64,000 bases of DNA from Archivesica marissinica (lineage: Eukaryota; Mollusca; Bivalvia; Venerida; Vesicomyidae): contig CM026401.1 of assembly GCA_014843695.1 (NCBI GenBank), forward strand, positions 26,433,978 through 26,497,977. The letters run 5' to 3'. Each line of letters starts with the position of its first letter. The first letter of the stretch is position 1. The translations under genes were made by a program, and so were the position numbers. Below are positions 54,118 through 64,000 of this stretch, piece after piece. The notes beneath the pieces are model-generated. The model did not search any database and was not told where the DNA came from. It was given only the letters and a program-made list of their open reading frames with translations.

Positions 54118-57100
54118 GACCCTATGTAATTGGGTATAGGTACATAGCATTGTGTAATAGCTATAAAACAACACCACATATGACACTCTACAATGCCAAT
54201 GGGTCAGCACATTAGGAAAAAAGGGCATAATATGCTATGGGATCTCTCTGGTACTGGGTAGCTAGCAAAGTAGGCGATGTGACCCCATAAGACCGGGTAT
54301 ATGTATGTAGCCTGGTATCATAGCTGCTAAACGACACCAAGTATGCCTCTCCATCTTGGCCTGGGTGGACCCTACACTTAGTCAACTGACGACCACCCCT
54401 TTCGAAAACAATTCAGTACCAAAGAGGCCCGACACCGTAATTATGTAGTTTTCGAAGGGGTGGTCGTCAATTGACTAAGTGTAGTGTCCACCCATGCCAA
54501 GATGGAGAGGCATACTTGGTGTCACTTGGCAGCTAGTATACCAGGCTACATACGTATACCCGGTCTTGTGGGGTCACATCGCCTACTTTCCTCGCTATTC
54601 CGTACCAAAGAGGCCCGGAACCGTAATTCTGTGGTTTTCGAAGGGGGTGGTCGTCAGTTGACTAAGTGTAGGGTCCACCCAGGCCAAAATGGAGAGGCAT
54701 ACTTGGTGTCATTTAGCAGCTATGATACCAGGCTACATACGTATACCCGGTTCTATGGGGTCACATCGCCTACTGTGCTCGCTATTCAGTACCAAAGAGG
54801 CCCGGAACCGTAATTATGTGGTTTTCGAAGGGGTGGTCGTCAGTTAACTAAGTGTAGGGCCCACCCAGGCCCATATGGAGAGGCATACTTGGTGTCATTT
54901 AGCAGCTATGATACCAGGCTACATATGTATACCCGGATTTATGGGGTCACATCGCCTACTTTGCTCGCTATTCAGTACCAAAGAGGCCCGGAACCGTAAT
55001 TCTGTGGTTTTCGAAGGGGTGGTCGTCAGTTGACTAAGTGTAGGGTCCACCCAGGCCAAGATGGAGAGGCATACTTGGTGTCACTTGGCAGCTATGATAC
55101 CAGGCTACATACGTATACCCGGTCTTGTGGGGTCACATCGCCTACTTTGCTCGCTATTCAGTACCAAAGAGGCCCGGAACCGTAATTCTGTGGTTTTCGA
55201 AGGGGTGGTCGTCAGTTGACTAAGTGTAGGGTCCACCCAGGCCAAGATGGAGAGGCATACTTGGTGTCACTTATAGGCTATGATACCAGGCTACATACGT
55301 ATACCCGGTCGTATGGGGTCACATCGCCTACTTTGCTCGCTATTCAGTACCAAAGAGGCCCGGAACCGTAATTATGTGGTTTTCGAAGGCGTGGTCGTCA
55401 GTTGGCTAAGTGTACAGTCCAACCAGGCCAAGATGGAGAGTCATACTTGGTGTCAGTTGGCAGCTAGTATACCAGGCTACATAGGTATACCCGGTCTTGT
55501 GGGGTCACATCGCCTACTTTGCTCGCTATTCAGTACCAAAGAGGCCCGGAACCGTAATTATGTGGTTTTCGAAGGGCTGGTCGTCAGTTAACTAAGTGTA
55601 GGGTCCACCCAGGCCAAAATGGAGAGGCATACTTGGTGTCATTTAGCAGCTATGATACCAGGCTACATACGTATACCCGGTTCTATGGGGTCACATCGCC
55701 TACTTTGCTCGCTATTCAGTACCAAAGAGGCCCGGAACCGTAATTATGTGGTTTTCGAAGGGGTGGTCGTCAGTTAACTAAGTGTAGGGCCCACCCAGGC
55801 CCATATGGAGAGGCATACTTGGTGTCATTTAGCAGCTATGATACCAGGCTACATATGTATACCCGGATTTATGGGGTCACATCGCCTACTTTGCTCGCTA
55901 TTCAGTACCAAAGAGGCCCGGAACCGTAATTCTGTGGTTTTCGAAGTGGTGGTCGTCAGTTGACTAAGTGTAGGGTCCACCCAGGCCAAGATGGAGAGGC
56001 ATACTTGGTGTCACTTGGCAGCTAGTATACCAGGCTACATACGTATGCCCGGTCTTGTGGGGTCACATCGCCTACTTTGCTCGCTATTCAGTACCAAAGA
56101 GGCCCGGAACCGTAATTCTGTGGTTTTCGAAGGGGTGGTCGTCAGTTGACTAAGTGTAGGGTCCACCCAGGCCAAGATGGAGAGGCATACTTGGTGTCAC
56201 TTATAGGCTATGATACCAGGCTACATACGTATACCCGGTCGTATGGGGTCACATCGCCTACTTTGCTCGCTATTCAGTACCAAAGAGGCCCGGAACCGTA
56301 ATTATGTGGTTTTCGAAGGCGTGGTCGTCAGTTGGCTAAGTGTACAGTCCAACCAGGCCAAGATGGAGAGTCATACTTGGTGTCAGTTGGCAGCTAGTAT
56401 ACCAGGCTACATAGGTATACCCGGTCTTGTGGGGTCACATCGCCTACTTTGCTCGCTATTCAGTACCAAAGAGGCCCGGAACCGTAATTCTGTGGTTTTC
56501 GAAGTGGTGGTCGTCAGTTGACTAAGTGTAGGGTCCACCCAGGCCAAGATGGAGAGGCATACTTGGTGTCACTTATAGGCTATGATACCAGGCTACATAC
56601 GTATACCCGGTCGTATGGGGTCACATCGCCTACTTTGCTCGCTATTCAGTACCAAAGAGGCCCGGAACCGTAATTATGTGGTTTTCGAAGGCGTGGTCGT
56701 CAGTTGGCTAAGTGTACAGTCCAACCAGGCCAAGATGGAGTCATACTTGGTGTCAGTTGGCAGCTAGTATACCAGGCTACATAGGTATGCCCGGTCTTGT
56801 GGGGTCACATCGCCTACTTTGCTCGCTATTCAGTACCAAAGAGGCCCGGAACCGTAATTATGTGGTTTTCGAAGGGCTGGTCGTCAGTTAACTAAGTGTA
56901 GGGTCCACCCAGGCCAAGATGGAGAGTCATACTTGGTGTTTCTAAGCAGCTATTATACGAGGCTGCATACGTATACCCGGTCTAGTGGGGTCACATCGCC
57001 TACTTTGCTTGCTATACAGTACCAAAGAGGTCCGGAACCGTAATTATGTGGTTCTCGAAGGGGTGGTCGTCTGTTGACGAAGTGTAGGGTGCACCCAGGC

Positions 57101-57345
57101 CACGATGGAGAGTCATACTTGGTGTTTCAAAGCAGCTAGTATACCAGGCTACATACATATACCCGGTCATATGGGGTCACATCGCCTACTTTGCTCGCTA
57201 TTCAGTACCAAATAGGCCCGGAACCGTAATTATGTGGTTTTCGAAGGGGTGGTGCATGGTCCGTTGATAAGTGTAGCGTCCACCAAGGCCAAGCTAGTCA
57301 TACGTTGTGTTACTTAATAGTTATTACACATGTCTACTTACGTAT
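54118..57345. repeat. 186-bp satellite, about 17 units, with inverted first units
   Basis: Units contain CCAGGCTACATACGTATACC, GGGGTCACATCGCCTACTTT, CAGTACCAAAGAGGCCCGGA and TCGAAGGGGTGGTCGTCAGT. CCAGG marks fall at 54541, 54728, 54914, 55100 and 55286, giving a period of 186-187 bp. The first two units (54118-54409) are inverted and the outermost is strongly diverged. From 54448 all units are forward. The right edge decays through 57240-57345. A five-unit block of 930 bp recurs: the reading at 55280 equals that at 56210. Open frames here (up to 109 codons) come from the repeat, since 186 is a multiple of 3. Confidence 0.93.
54264..54597. repeat. Large inverted repeat (hairpin) at satellite polarity switch
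   Basis: Arm 54264-54409 is the reverse complement of 54448-54597 with few mismatches; the loop 54410-54447 is 38 bp. The loop itself is a forward piece of the unit (CAGTACCAAAGAGGCCCG). It could fold into a long stem of about 147 bp. Confidence 0.88.
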
Positions 57346-57446
57346 TAATCGTGTACGGATTTGCATCGATGAACGTTAATGCATTCCTCAATTACTTGTC
57401 AATATTTGCTCGTGCTTAATAACAATGGAGTCGACTATTCGTTTTA

Positions 57447-57545
57447 ATTTAATCTATCTATCTTCCTCTAATGTCAACGTCCTCGCGGGGATGTTGACAT
57501 GTAGATGTGTCCAAGGCTTAGGGACAGCGAGATTAATATCGGCGT
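57447..57545 (+). repeat. Dispersed repeat, copy 2 (TCTTCCTCTAATGTC family)
   Basis: Matches 43705-43785: ATCTATCTATC, TCTTCCTCTAATGTC, CCTCGCGGGGATG, then GTGTCCAAGGCTTAGGGACAG. The copies differ by small indels. Confidence 0.7.
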
Positions 57546-58009
57546 ATGTTGACATACATGTATTGCCTTTATAGCAATATACAATGTGCATGTGGATTTA
57601 AACAAAAAGAGTTCAAGACAGTAGAAATTGGCAAACCTTTACACTAAATATATCTTTTTCACGGTCTCCTCCAACTTTGCATACAGGTACACTTCTTGGA
57701 CAGATGGCCATTCACTTGTCCATTCACAAACTGTTGACATTTTCGAAATACATTTGTATCTAAAGCTTTTCTTGCAAAAGTTAATAAGATTAATCACTTG
57801 CTGAAGCTTAATGACGGCTGGCTTGAAGTGAAAGAATTACATACGCACCGTTAAATTACACCGTTTTACAAGACGGGCGATAACTCTTCACATTTCCGGT
57901 TCTTAATGCTTGCTAGAAATAAATGTTGGCGGCTGGCTTGTGTTTATTGTTATCAGGTATAGGTAGACACTTTTATCACATTTGGATAAATTCCGAGGAT
58001 CATCCGAAT
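57546..58009. other. Unassigned sequence
   Basis: Nothing recognised apart from likely 3' untranslated sequence of the neighbouring minus-strand retroelement toward 57950-58009. Confidence 0.35.
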
Positions 58010-59105
58010 TGGGCGGCACGGTTACAAATGCGGACACATTCTAGTGAACAGCCACTAGAGGTACGATAGAAGTCAGCCTTTATCCAACGGGCTGCTCTTC
58101 GCTGGACACCTTCATATGGTCTATCACTGTTTGGGTATGGGGCAACCAGATCTCGGCGCCATATTCAAGCTGGGGTCTCACTAGTGTCTGGTAAGCCATG
58201 GACTTAAGGGGTTCGGATTTGACCTGGAGGTTTCTACGTAGGAATCCTAATGTTTGGTTTGCTTTGTTAGTTGACCTTTTTATGTGAGTGTCCCACGACA
58301 GGTTATTTGAGATATCCACGCCAAGGTATTTGGCTGATGTGACCGACTTAAGTGGAGTTCATATTGACTGGGAATAGGATGTTTCCTTCTGGTGACGTGG
58401 ATAACTTGATATTTGGAGGGGTTAAATTCCATGTCCCACTCCAACTCCCACTCTTGTAATATCTTAAGATCGTTTTGGAGTGTGACCGATTCATTTGCAG
58501 ATGCTAGATAGACTGCAGTGTCATCTGCAAAGATACAGACTTTGGAACTGATGTTTTATGGGAGGTCGTTTATATAGGCTAGGAAAAGCAGGGGTCCAAG
58601 TACGGATCCATGTGGGACTCCAGATGAATGGCATCTGAACTAATACCATTAAGGACAACTGACTGTAGTCTATTATCTAGAAAACTCTTAATCCACCTTA
58701 ATGTTTGACCTCTGACTCCATAGTCATGCATTTTTAGTAGTACTTTCTCGTGATTGACCTTATCGAAAGTCTTACTGAAGTCTAATAGGATGAGATCTAC
58801 CTGATGCGTATTGTAGACAGAGGTAACTAAGTCATTGATTAGCATTACTAATTGGGTCACGCATGACCGTTTTTCTCTAAAATCATGCTGCAAATGGTAC
58901 AGAATACTGTGGTTAGTGAACTGTTTTACTATCGAGGAGGAAACTAAGTATATGTTCTAGAACCTTGCATAGAACACATGTCAGTGAGATAGGCCTATAG
59001 TTGGCGGGGTGTGACTTGTCCCCTTTTTTGTAAATGGGAGCAACATTTGCTGACTTCCATTGGGCCGGCAGTGATCCTTCGTTGAGGGGAGGGAGGCCAT
59101 TCCAA
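58010..59105 (-). pseudogene. 5'-truncated non-LTR retrotransposon reverse transcriptase (jockey/CR1-like)
   Basis: Minus-strand RT of a LINE-type element that copies its own RNA at the target site. In coding order: KKGDKSHPANYRPISLTCVL near 59035-58975 (fingers); QHDFREKRSCVTQLVMLIND from 58890; motif A LILLDFSKTFDKVNH with Asp codons at about 58763-58783; then YGVRGQTLRWIKSFLDNRLQ. After a frameshift comes GVPHGSVLGPLLFLAYINDL near 58620, whose usual GVPQGS has His for Gln. Next is a stop, then FADD at 58520-58531 (catalytic pair intact). After another frameshift comes ISNNLSWDTHIKRSTNKANQ from 58313, then YQTLVRPQLEYGAEIW. The endonuclease half is missing and at least three frame breaks are present, so it is dead. 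The class is secure; the exact clade is less so. Confidence 0.88.
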
Positions 59106-59189
59106 TGTAATGCGTTAATATAGTTAATATGGTGCGTGTGACCTAACTGTTACTAATGTATTCAATTACTTATGTACATTGTATGTTTT

Positions 59190-59372
59190 ATTGATGCCAA
59201 GCACCTTGTGGGGACCTTGACATGTTTTTGACAGGCTTAGCAGACTTAAGTCATTAACCAGTACTGAGATGCCTCACTCAATGACACTATATGTGCCCCA
59301 AACTAGTATCAAACCCGGGACCGTTTGAATCCAAATAAGACACTCTATCACTGTACCACTGGACGACACACT
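59190..59372 (-). mobile_element. tRNA-derived SINE, family A, minus-strand copy
   Basis: Read on the minus strand from about 59370: CCAGTGGTACAGTGATAGAG (A-box-like), CCCGGGTTTGATAC (B-box-like), ACATATAGTGTCA, CTCAGTACTGGTTAA and AAAACATGTC. This is the same order as the copy at 53384. It sits directly beside the 5'-truncated end of the non-LTR element. Confidence 0.72.
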
Positions 59373-59589
59373 AAGTAATTCTCTGAACCATATAACCCAT
59401 ATACATTCGTAGGAACAGATATTGCGTCTAACTACTGGTAAATTTCAAGATTATGTGGCACTTGGGTGTGTCATTCCTATACGAGTAATGCATATTTACG
59501 TTTGTTTACCTGTTAGTCTCGTTTTGGCGAAAGTAGGTCAAAACGGTGCGCACTATATAATAAGCCAAAAACAGTGTTTCCGTGTATTA
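59373..59589. other. Spacer left of the GGGCCTC-bracketed element
   Basis: No gene or repeat recognised. Confidence 0.35.
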
Positions 59590-59920
59590 GTGAGCCCTTA
59601 GTGTAGTAGACAAGGACCATGAATGTTCAGAAGGTGTAAAAAGCACCAACTTTGGCATGGTAGTAGTTTAGAACCAGCTTGTAAATAATAGGCCGGAAGA
59701 TAATCACGAGAGGCCCTGAGTCCCCAGTGAAATGGGGCCCATAATTGTGTAAATTTGCATGTATATAATTAATTTATTACAGCCACAAATGGTATATAAC
59801 TTGTGCAAATGAGGTATGTTATCAGGATAAAAGGTTACACAGTATACAAATGACTTTTGATTAAATACAAAATTTAAAATTGAGGCCCTAATTAGTGATA
59901 ATGCTATAAACGAGGCCCAG
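59590..59920. repeat. Left subterminal motif block (GAGGCCC)
   Basis: GAGGCCC occurs at 59710, 59882 and 59912, and a degenerate TGAGCCCTTA at 59591. Spacings of 172 and 30 bp mirror those of GGGCCTC on the right side (32 and 176 bp at 63503-63711). The sequence between motifs is AT-rich and only weakly alike, so this is an old inverted repeat at best. A 78-codon minus frame here is incidental. Confidence 0.5.
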
Positions 59921-60639
59921 AATGTTGTTAAATTGGCCAATTACGATTAATAATATAATAAATATTACAATTTTATGTCAGTATCCACTATTGTACAATA
60001 AATAACTACTTTACACAATTACATATATCTAAATGCTGCATTATGCTTTAGGTAATGGCCAGAAGTCACGTTTAATTGGTTAACAGGGTTGTTTCCCTTT
60101 TAGCAAAATTTCCATGAAAAATTCAGAGAGTGGGAAAGTTCGAAATTTCGTTGCGTTTTTACATGCTGTATCACGCCAAGATGTAAGTATTATTAGTATA
60201 TTTTGTTTGTATAGATAACACATGTATAAATTATGGCGTTGCACATGTTTAAATAATTTAAACAAAAAGAACAATTATAAAGGTGGGTGGTGTATGCATA
60301 ACAAAATTAATTAGTCCTACAAATTTTACATTCTTAATGGAGTTTCATTAATTTCAGATATCATGGCAAGTCAACCAAATTCTACTCATGGACTCATATG
60401 GCTAACAAAATACTATCACAATCAAGAAATTAACATGAGTTAAACCTAGTAACACAGTCACGTATTGACAACAATCAACCAGAGGTTATGGTGCGTAATT
60501 TAATATACTATTATATAACATGTGATGTTGAGGACTGAATGCGAATTTATTCGACCTGCTTGTTTGTTTGTTTTGTTATGCTTACAATGTCATTCCACCC
60601 ATTGCCTTAAAGTAAACTTTTTTGAAGCTGAAGGAGGAA
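59921..60639. other. AT-rich sequence inside the candidate element
   Basis: No coding motif recognised. A 64-codon minus frame (60080-60274) shows no family. Confidence 0.35.
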
Positions 60640-60840
60640 ATTTACACTCACTCAACACTGAAACAACTGACATTGAGACCTGAACGTTCGGTGGCAACTA
60701 TTTGTCCTGGATCGAACCAGAACTAGGACACTTTCCTGGATAACAATCAACTAGTACCTTGCCTCGGCCGGGGATCTAACTCACGACCTCCCGCTTTGGA
60801 ATTAAAGGCGCTAACCACTGTGCTATCCCGAGCTGTTTTA
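60640..60840 (-). mobile_element. tRNA-derived SINE, family C
   Basis: Minus strand from about 60837: GGGATAGCACAGTGGTTAGC fits an A box (TAGCACAGTGG) and GAGTTAGATCCCC is a decayed B box. The body has AAGGTACTAGTTGATTGTTA and CTAGTTCTGGTTCGATCC. Head and body differ from the SINEs at 53.4 and 59.2 kb, so this is a separate family. Confidence 0.6.
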
Positions 60841-61059
60841 TTCGACCTGTATTCTCCAATTCATAATCATTTCAATCAAGGGTTACATTCATAGGCCCAT
60901 CTACCTGTTTGTACGGACACAGGCATACCTATCCTGCAGTTGTCAGTATGCATTGGTGATAATTCTGAGGTATTGTTGTCGTTCTATACAATCTTGTATT
61001 GGTTACATTTTGATAGACAATTAATAATGTATTCTACGTTTTAGGAATCCACATCAGGA

Positions 61060-63286
61060 CATGCTGTTGGTTCTGAGCAACCTTCGACATGAGTTGTACA
61101 GGGCACGATGTTCCAACTGGAGTCAGTGTTGCCTATGCCAAAAGAAGACTTCCGAGAAATCACGAACACCTTTGGCGTATTCTTCACTGAGTGAATGCCT
61201 TATCAACCTGAGTCCACACAATGCATTGCCACAGGAACAATTACAACTTTGGAATGACTTGACCTAGGCAATGATGGAGCAAAATCCATCTGGCATATGT
61301 CCTGCTTCAGCAGCAGAATATTGATAGAGCAGTAAAGAGACAGCAAGTGTGTATGGAAACAATAGTGACAAAGAGGTTTAGAAAAAGTTGTTTTGATACA
61401 ACGTTTCATGGTAGTTGTTTCGCTTACAATAAATCTTATGGTATACTAGATTAGGTAGAAACAATGGAAATAGATACGAACGTGTAACATATCACAACGT
61501 AGATGTCAGATATCGAAATTCTAGCCAAACATTAAGAGGTGGATATGGTACCAAGAGACGCAGAATATCATGGAAACTGTTTGTGCACATTTTATAACAA
61601 GTACAATAGACAGTATTCATTTTCAACTGATTCTACGTCGATTCATGTGTACTGGTGATGATTAATTGAAAACGGCTACCATTGTTGCTGAGTTGATTGC
61701 ATATATATAGAGAGTTAAACCGATTAATGTGAACGTGATGGCTTGTTGATAATAATAAATGACAAAGGCGTTTCGGTGTCTTATAACAGGGTTATACAGG
61801 TCTCCACATGTATAGTAAACTGTCTTAGGTAAATATAAAACTACTAGCATTGTATGCCCACCAAATCTCAGGAACGGACTGTATGTCACAGCATGAATCA
61901 CAATCCAGTCAGTAACATCGAATGATGCATTTCATGGTACGGCAATCTCGGTCAGACAAAGTCTGAGGCGCAATGTATAAATATAATTCATCTCAAGGCC
62001 GATCAGTCACCAAATATCTACTAGAGAAGTACAAAGATGTCCCTCCTGTAACATTGAAGGCCAACATTCCACAACCGGTTGTCATGTATGACTGTGAGCC
62101 TCCTCCCAACTACTCAATGTGAATTAGTTCTTAGTGATCAAATGGTTAGAACATGTTGCCGAAAATCATGGAAATACAATGGTAGGTCAAAAGGAATCTT
62201 TTTCATGATCACCATTCTTTGCACAACACCTCTCAATTGACACAAGAGCACCAGCCATAACAGCACTATTCCCATTGTTTTGTGACTACGTTCACCGCGG
62301 CTAAGGTAAAGCATGGAATGCCACTTATCAAACATGTCACTGAAGCTAAGAACCCTGGCCAGATCACAGCATTAACAGTCGATCAACCAAGAAGATACAA
62401 TGGTTATGGCCCACATAGTACTGGGTATGGACCTGGAAATGACATGTTGTTGATGGGTGGCCTTTTTGAAGGTTATTGGAGATTGGTTAGATGGGAGTGG
62501 TTGGCTTGCATTATATGAGTAGCTATCACAATGCATTGAGAGCTACACGTTCATGACAGGTAAAACTGTTATATCAACACATGGTAATGTCTTGAAATCG
62601 AACACAGAGATCGACTTTGATGTGACTGACCTTCAATCCTCTAACCATGAAGAAGCAGACGACAGAATGCGTCTCCATGCAGCACATTATTTCAATACAG
62701 GTTGCAACAGAGTACGTATCCAGGCAATTGATACTAACGTTGTGATGTTAGCAAATGCTGTGCTCAATTTACATACAGCTTCTACTTGCTGTCTGTGGGT
62801 TGCCATGACAAGCATTTCTGTTCCATACCTTGACATGAAATATCTGACAAGATTGGTCAAGATGTCTCTTGGGGACTCCTACTATTCCATGCTATATCCG
62901 GCTGTGTAACGGTCTCTGCATGAAATCGTGTTGGTATGAGGACGGTATTCAACATATGGAAATCTATGCATTTTTCAAGATCCTGATGAAGACACAGCAG
63001 TGCTCGAGATATTTGTTGTTCTTATGTACTCCAGAACATGCCATATGAGCTAGGAAATGATGCTAGGAAACATATGTTTTGTTATGGTAATAGGACTATT
63101 GACAATGTTCCACCATCACATAGTGCACTTGTCCAGCATGTACTAAGAGCTGTCTACCAGAGTGGCCACATATGGGACCAGATCATCAGATGCCCTTATC
63201 TGTCATCTCCAGAGTGGGGAAGAGAAAGCAACAAGTGGATACCACAATGGAGTACACAGAGGCTTCAAAGCTTTGATAAGAATTGA
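61060..63286 (+). pseudogene. Decayed copy of an uncharacterised invertebrate multi-copy protein family
   Basis: Blocks in order: CCLCQKKTSEKSRTPLA (from about 61120), DMVPRDAEYHGNCLCTFYNK (61542), DAFHGTAISVRQ (about 61923), LEKYKDVPPVTLKANIPQPV (about 62023), PAITALFPLFCDYVH (about 62253), NPGQITALTVDQP (about 62352), GNDMLLMGGL (about 62436), HEEADDRMRLHA (62646) with DTNVVMLANA (62730), HAISGCVTVSA (62888) and ENVPPS/SALVQHVLRAVYQSGHIW-type text (63090-63170). I recall this arrangement from many unnamed cnidarian and molluscan predicted proteins, which often end in a cysteine-rich CXC region; that region is absent here. The E-E-A-D and D-T-D-V blocks resemble XPG/PIN-type metal-binding motifs, which is only an analogy. 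Here D-T-D-V is D-T-N-V and G-C-D-T is G-C-V-T. Many stops and frameshifts show a pseudogene. Confidence 0.65.
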
Positions 63287-63499
63287 TCAAATGTAACTTA
63301 CACCCCACACATGTGTGTGGTGGCCAATGTGAAAGAGAAAATGTTTGTTGAATATAGTACACTGTGTATATTTATACAGTGTTAAATGCACAATACACAA
63401 TAACATGCATATACATGTAGACATATTCCATTCGCATGTTAAGATTTATATATCTTAGACAAATACGATTGTTTTCGAATCTTCTTTCTGCAATTACAT
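63287..63499. other. 3' flank of the pseudogene
   Basis: AT-rich, no CXC domain or other coding block found. ACACATGTGTGT palindrome near 63307. Confidence 0.35.
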
Positions 63500-63880
63500 T
63501 AAGGGCCTCACTATTATAAATATTTCCCTTTGAAGGGCCTCATTATATTATACATGTGCTAAAATAAGTATTTTATTAATAGTTTAGTGTGTTGTACAAT
63601 TCAGATATAGTGTACAACCTGTTCACTTATATTTGTTTAATTGTAATTATAGTTATTATTGAAAATATGCAATTTGCCAAATTAACCGAATAGTATAATG
63701 ACTGTTAGCAGGGCCTCAGATGACACACAAAGACATGTATACACATAAAGGTTTCAAGTACTGATACTATTCTACCAACATAACTAAGTTTATTTAATTT
63801 TCCCTCACTGGGAACAAAAAGAAAAAACTTTGTATTTTATATTTCTCTAAAACAGGAAAAATTACCCTTTAGGGGCCTCA
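63500..63880. repeat. Right subterminal motif block (GGGCCTC)
   Basis: GGGCCTC at 63503, 63535, 63711 and 63873, with spacings 32, 176 and 162 bp. Inverted relative to the left block at 59710-59912 and mirrored in spacing. The element, if real, may extend past the window end. Confidence 0.5.
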
Positions 63881-64000
63881 TTTTCATCACACGAGTACAA
63901 AATTATTATTTGTATGTAAAACATTAGATACTACTATGCCTTCTCTATTAATTATCACCTGAAAACATGTAATAACAATTAATTAAATTATTGGAACTTT
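63881..64000. other. AT-rich window end
   Basis: Nothing recognised. Confidence 0.3.

Noticed and set aside
54484..56767. Open frames of 61-109 codons (PGYIRIPG-type)
   Set aside because: They are the 186-bp satellite read in one frame; the unit length is a multiple of 3.

Overview
This window looks like repeat-rich, AT-rich nuclear DNA from an invertebrate animal. A mollusc or similar marine lophotrochozoan is plausible, judging from the retroelement mix (BEL/Pao, jockey/CR1-like non-LTR, tRNA-derived SINEs, pogo-like and hAT-like DNA transposons) and an invertebrate multi-copy protein family. That placement is inference. I see no intact cellular gene, rRNA, functional tRNA, operon or CRISPR. 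Almost all longer open frames are by-products of tandem repeats.

Layout. (1) 1-38867 is one giant satellite with a 28-bp unit. The unit reads in one orientation from 1 to 24829 and in the opposite orientation from 25830 to 38867. The two arms are separated by exactly 1000 N. The arrays carry higher-order structure: a roughly 11.6-12.0 kb block present twice in the left arm, sub-blocks of about 2.27 kb, and a block repeated at an offset of 5680 bp in the right arm. (2) 39202-41655 is a decayed BEL/Pao retrotransposon (gag, zinc knuckles, protease, reverse transcriptase). A 237-bp TIR element interrupts it between the two zinc knuckles, and a 17-bp minisatellite begins right after the reverse transcriptase catalytic motif. 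(3) 44676-46747 holds a BED-finger (hAT/ZBED-like) remnant followed by a 1.7-kb minisatellite with a 30-bp unit. (4) 47025-51082 holds two TA-flanked pogo-like MITEs, transposase fragments between them, a nested SINE, and 21-bp, 13-bp and 24-bp tandem repeats. (5) 51686-52690 is a TIR element built from TATTGACC motifs. (6) 54118-57345 is a 186-bp satellite whose first units are inverted, giving a hairpin at the left edge. (7) 58010-59105 is a 5'-truncated non-LTR reverse transcriptase on the minus strand, beside a SINE that also occurs at 53.4 kb in the opposite orientation. (8) 59590-63880 is a decayed copy of an invertebrate multi-copy protein family, bracketed by GGGCCTC motifs in mirrored orientation and spacing, which suggests a large, poorly known mobile element.

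The genes do not form a pathway; this is a graveyard of mobile elements next to a very large satellite. The most notable items are the inverted satellite with layered higher-order repeats, the BEL/Pao copy with a datable internal insertion, the polarity-switched 186-bp satellite, and the candidate element at 59.6-63.9 kb.
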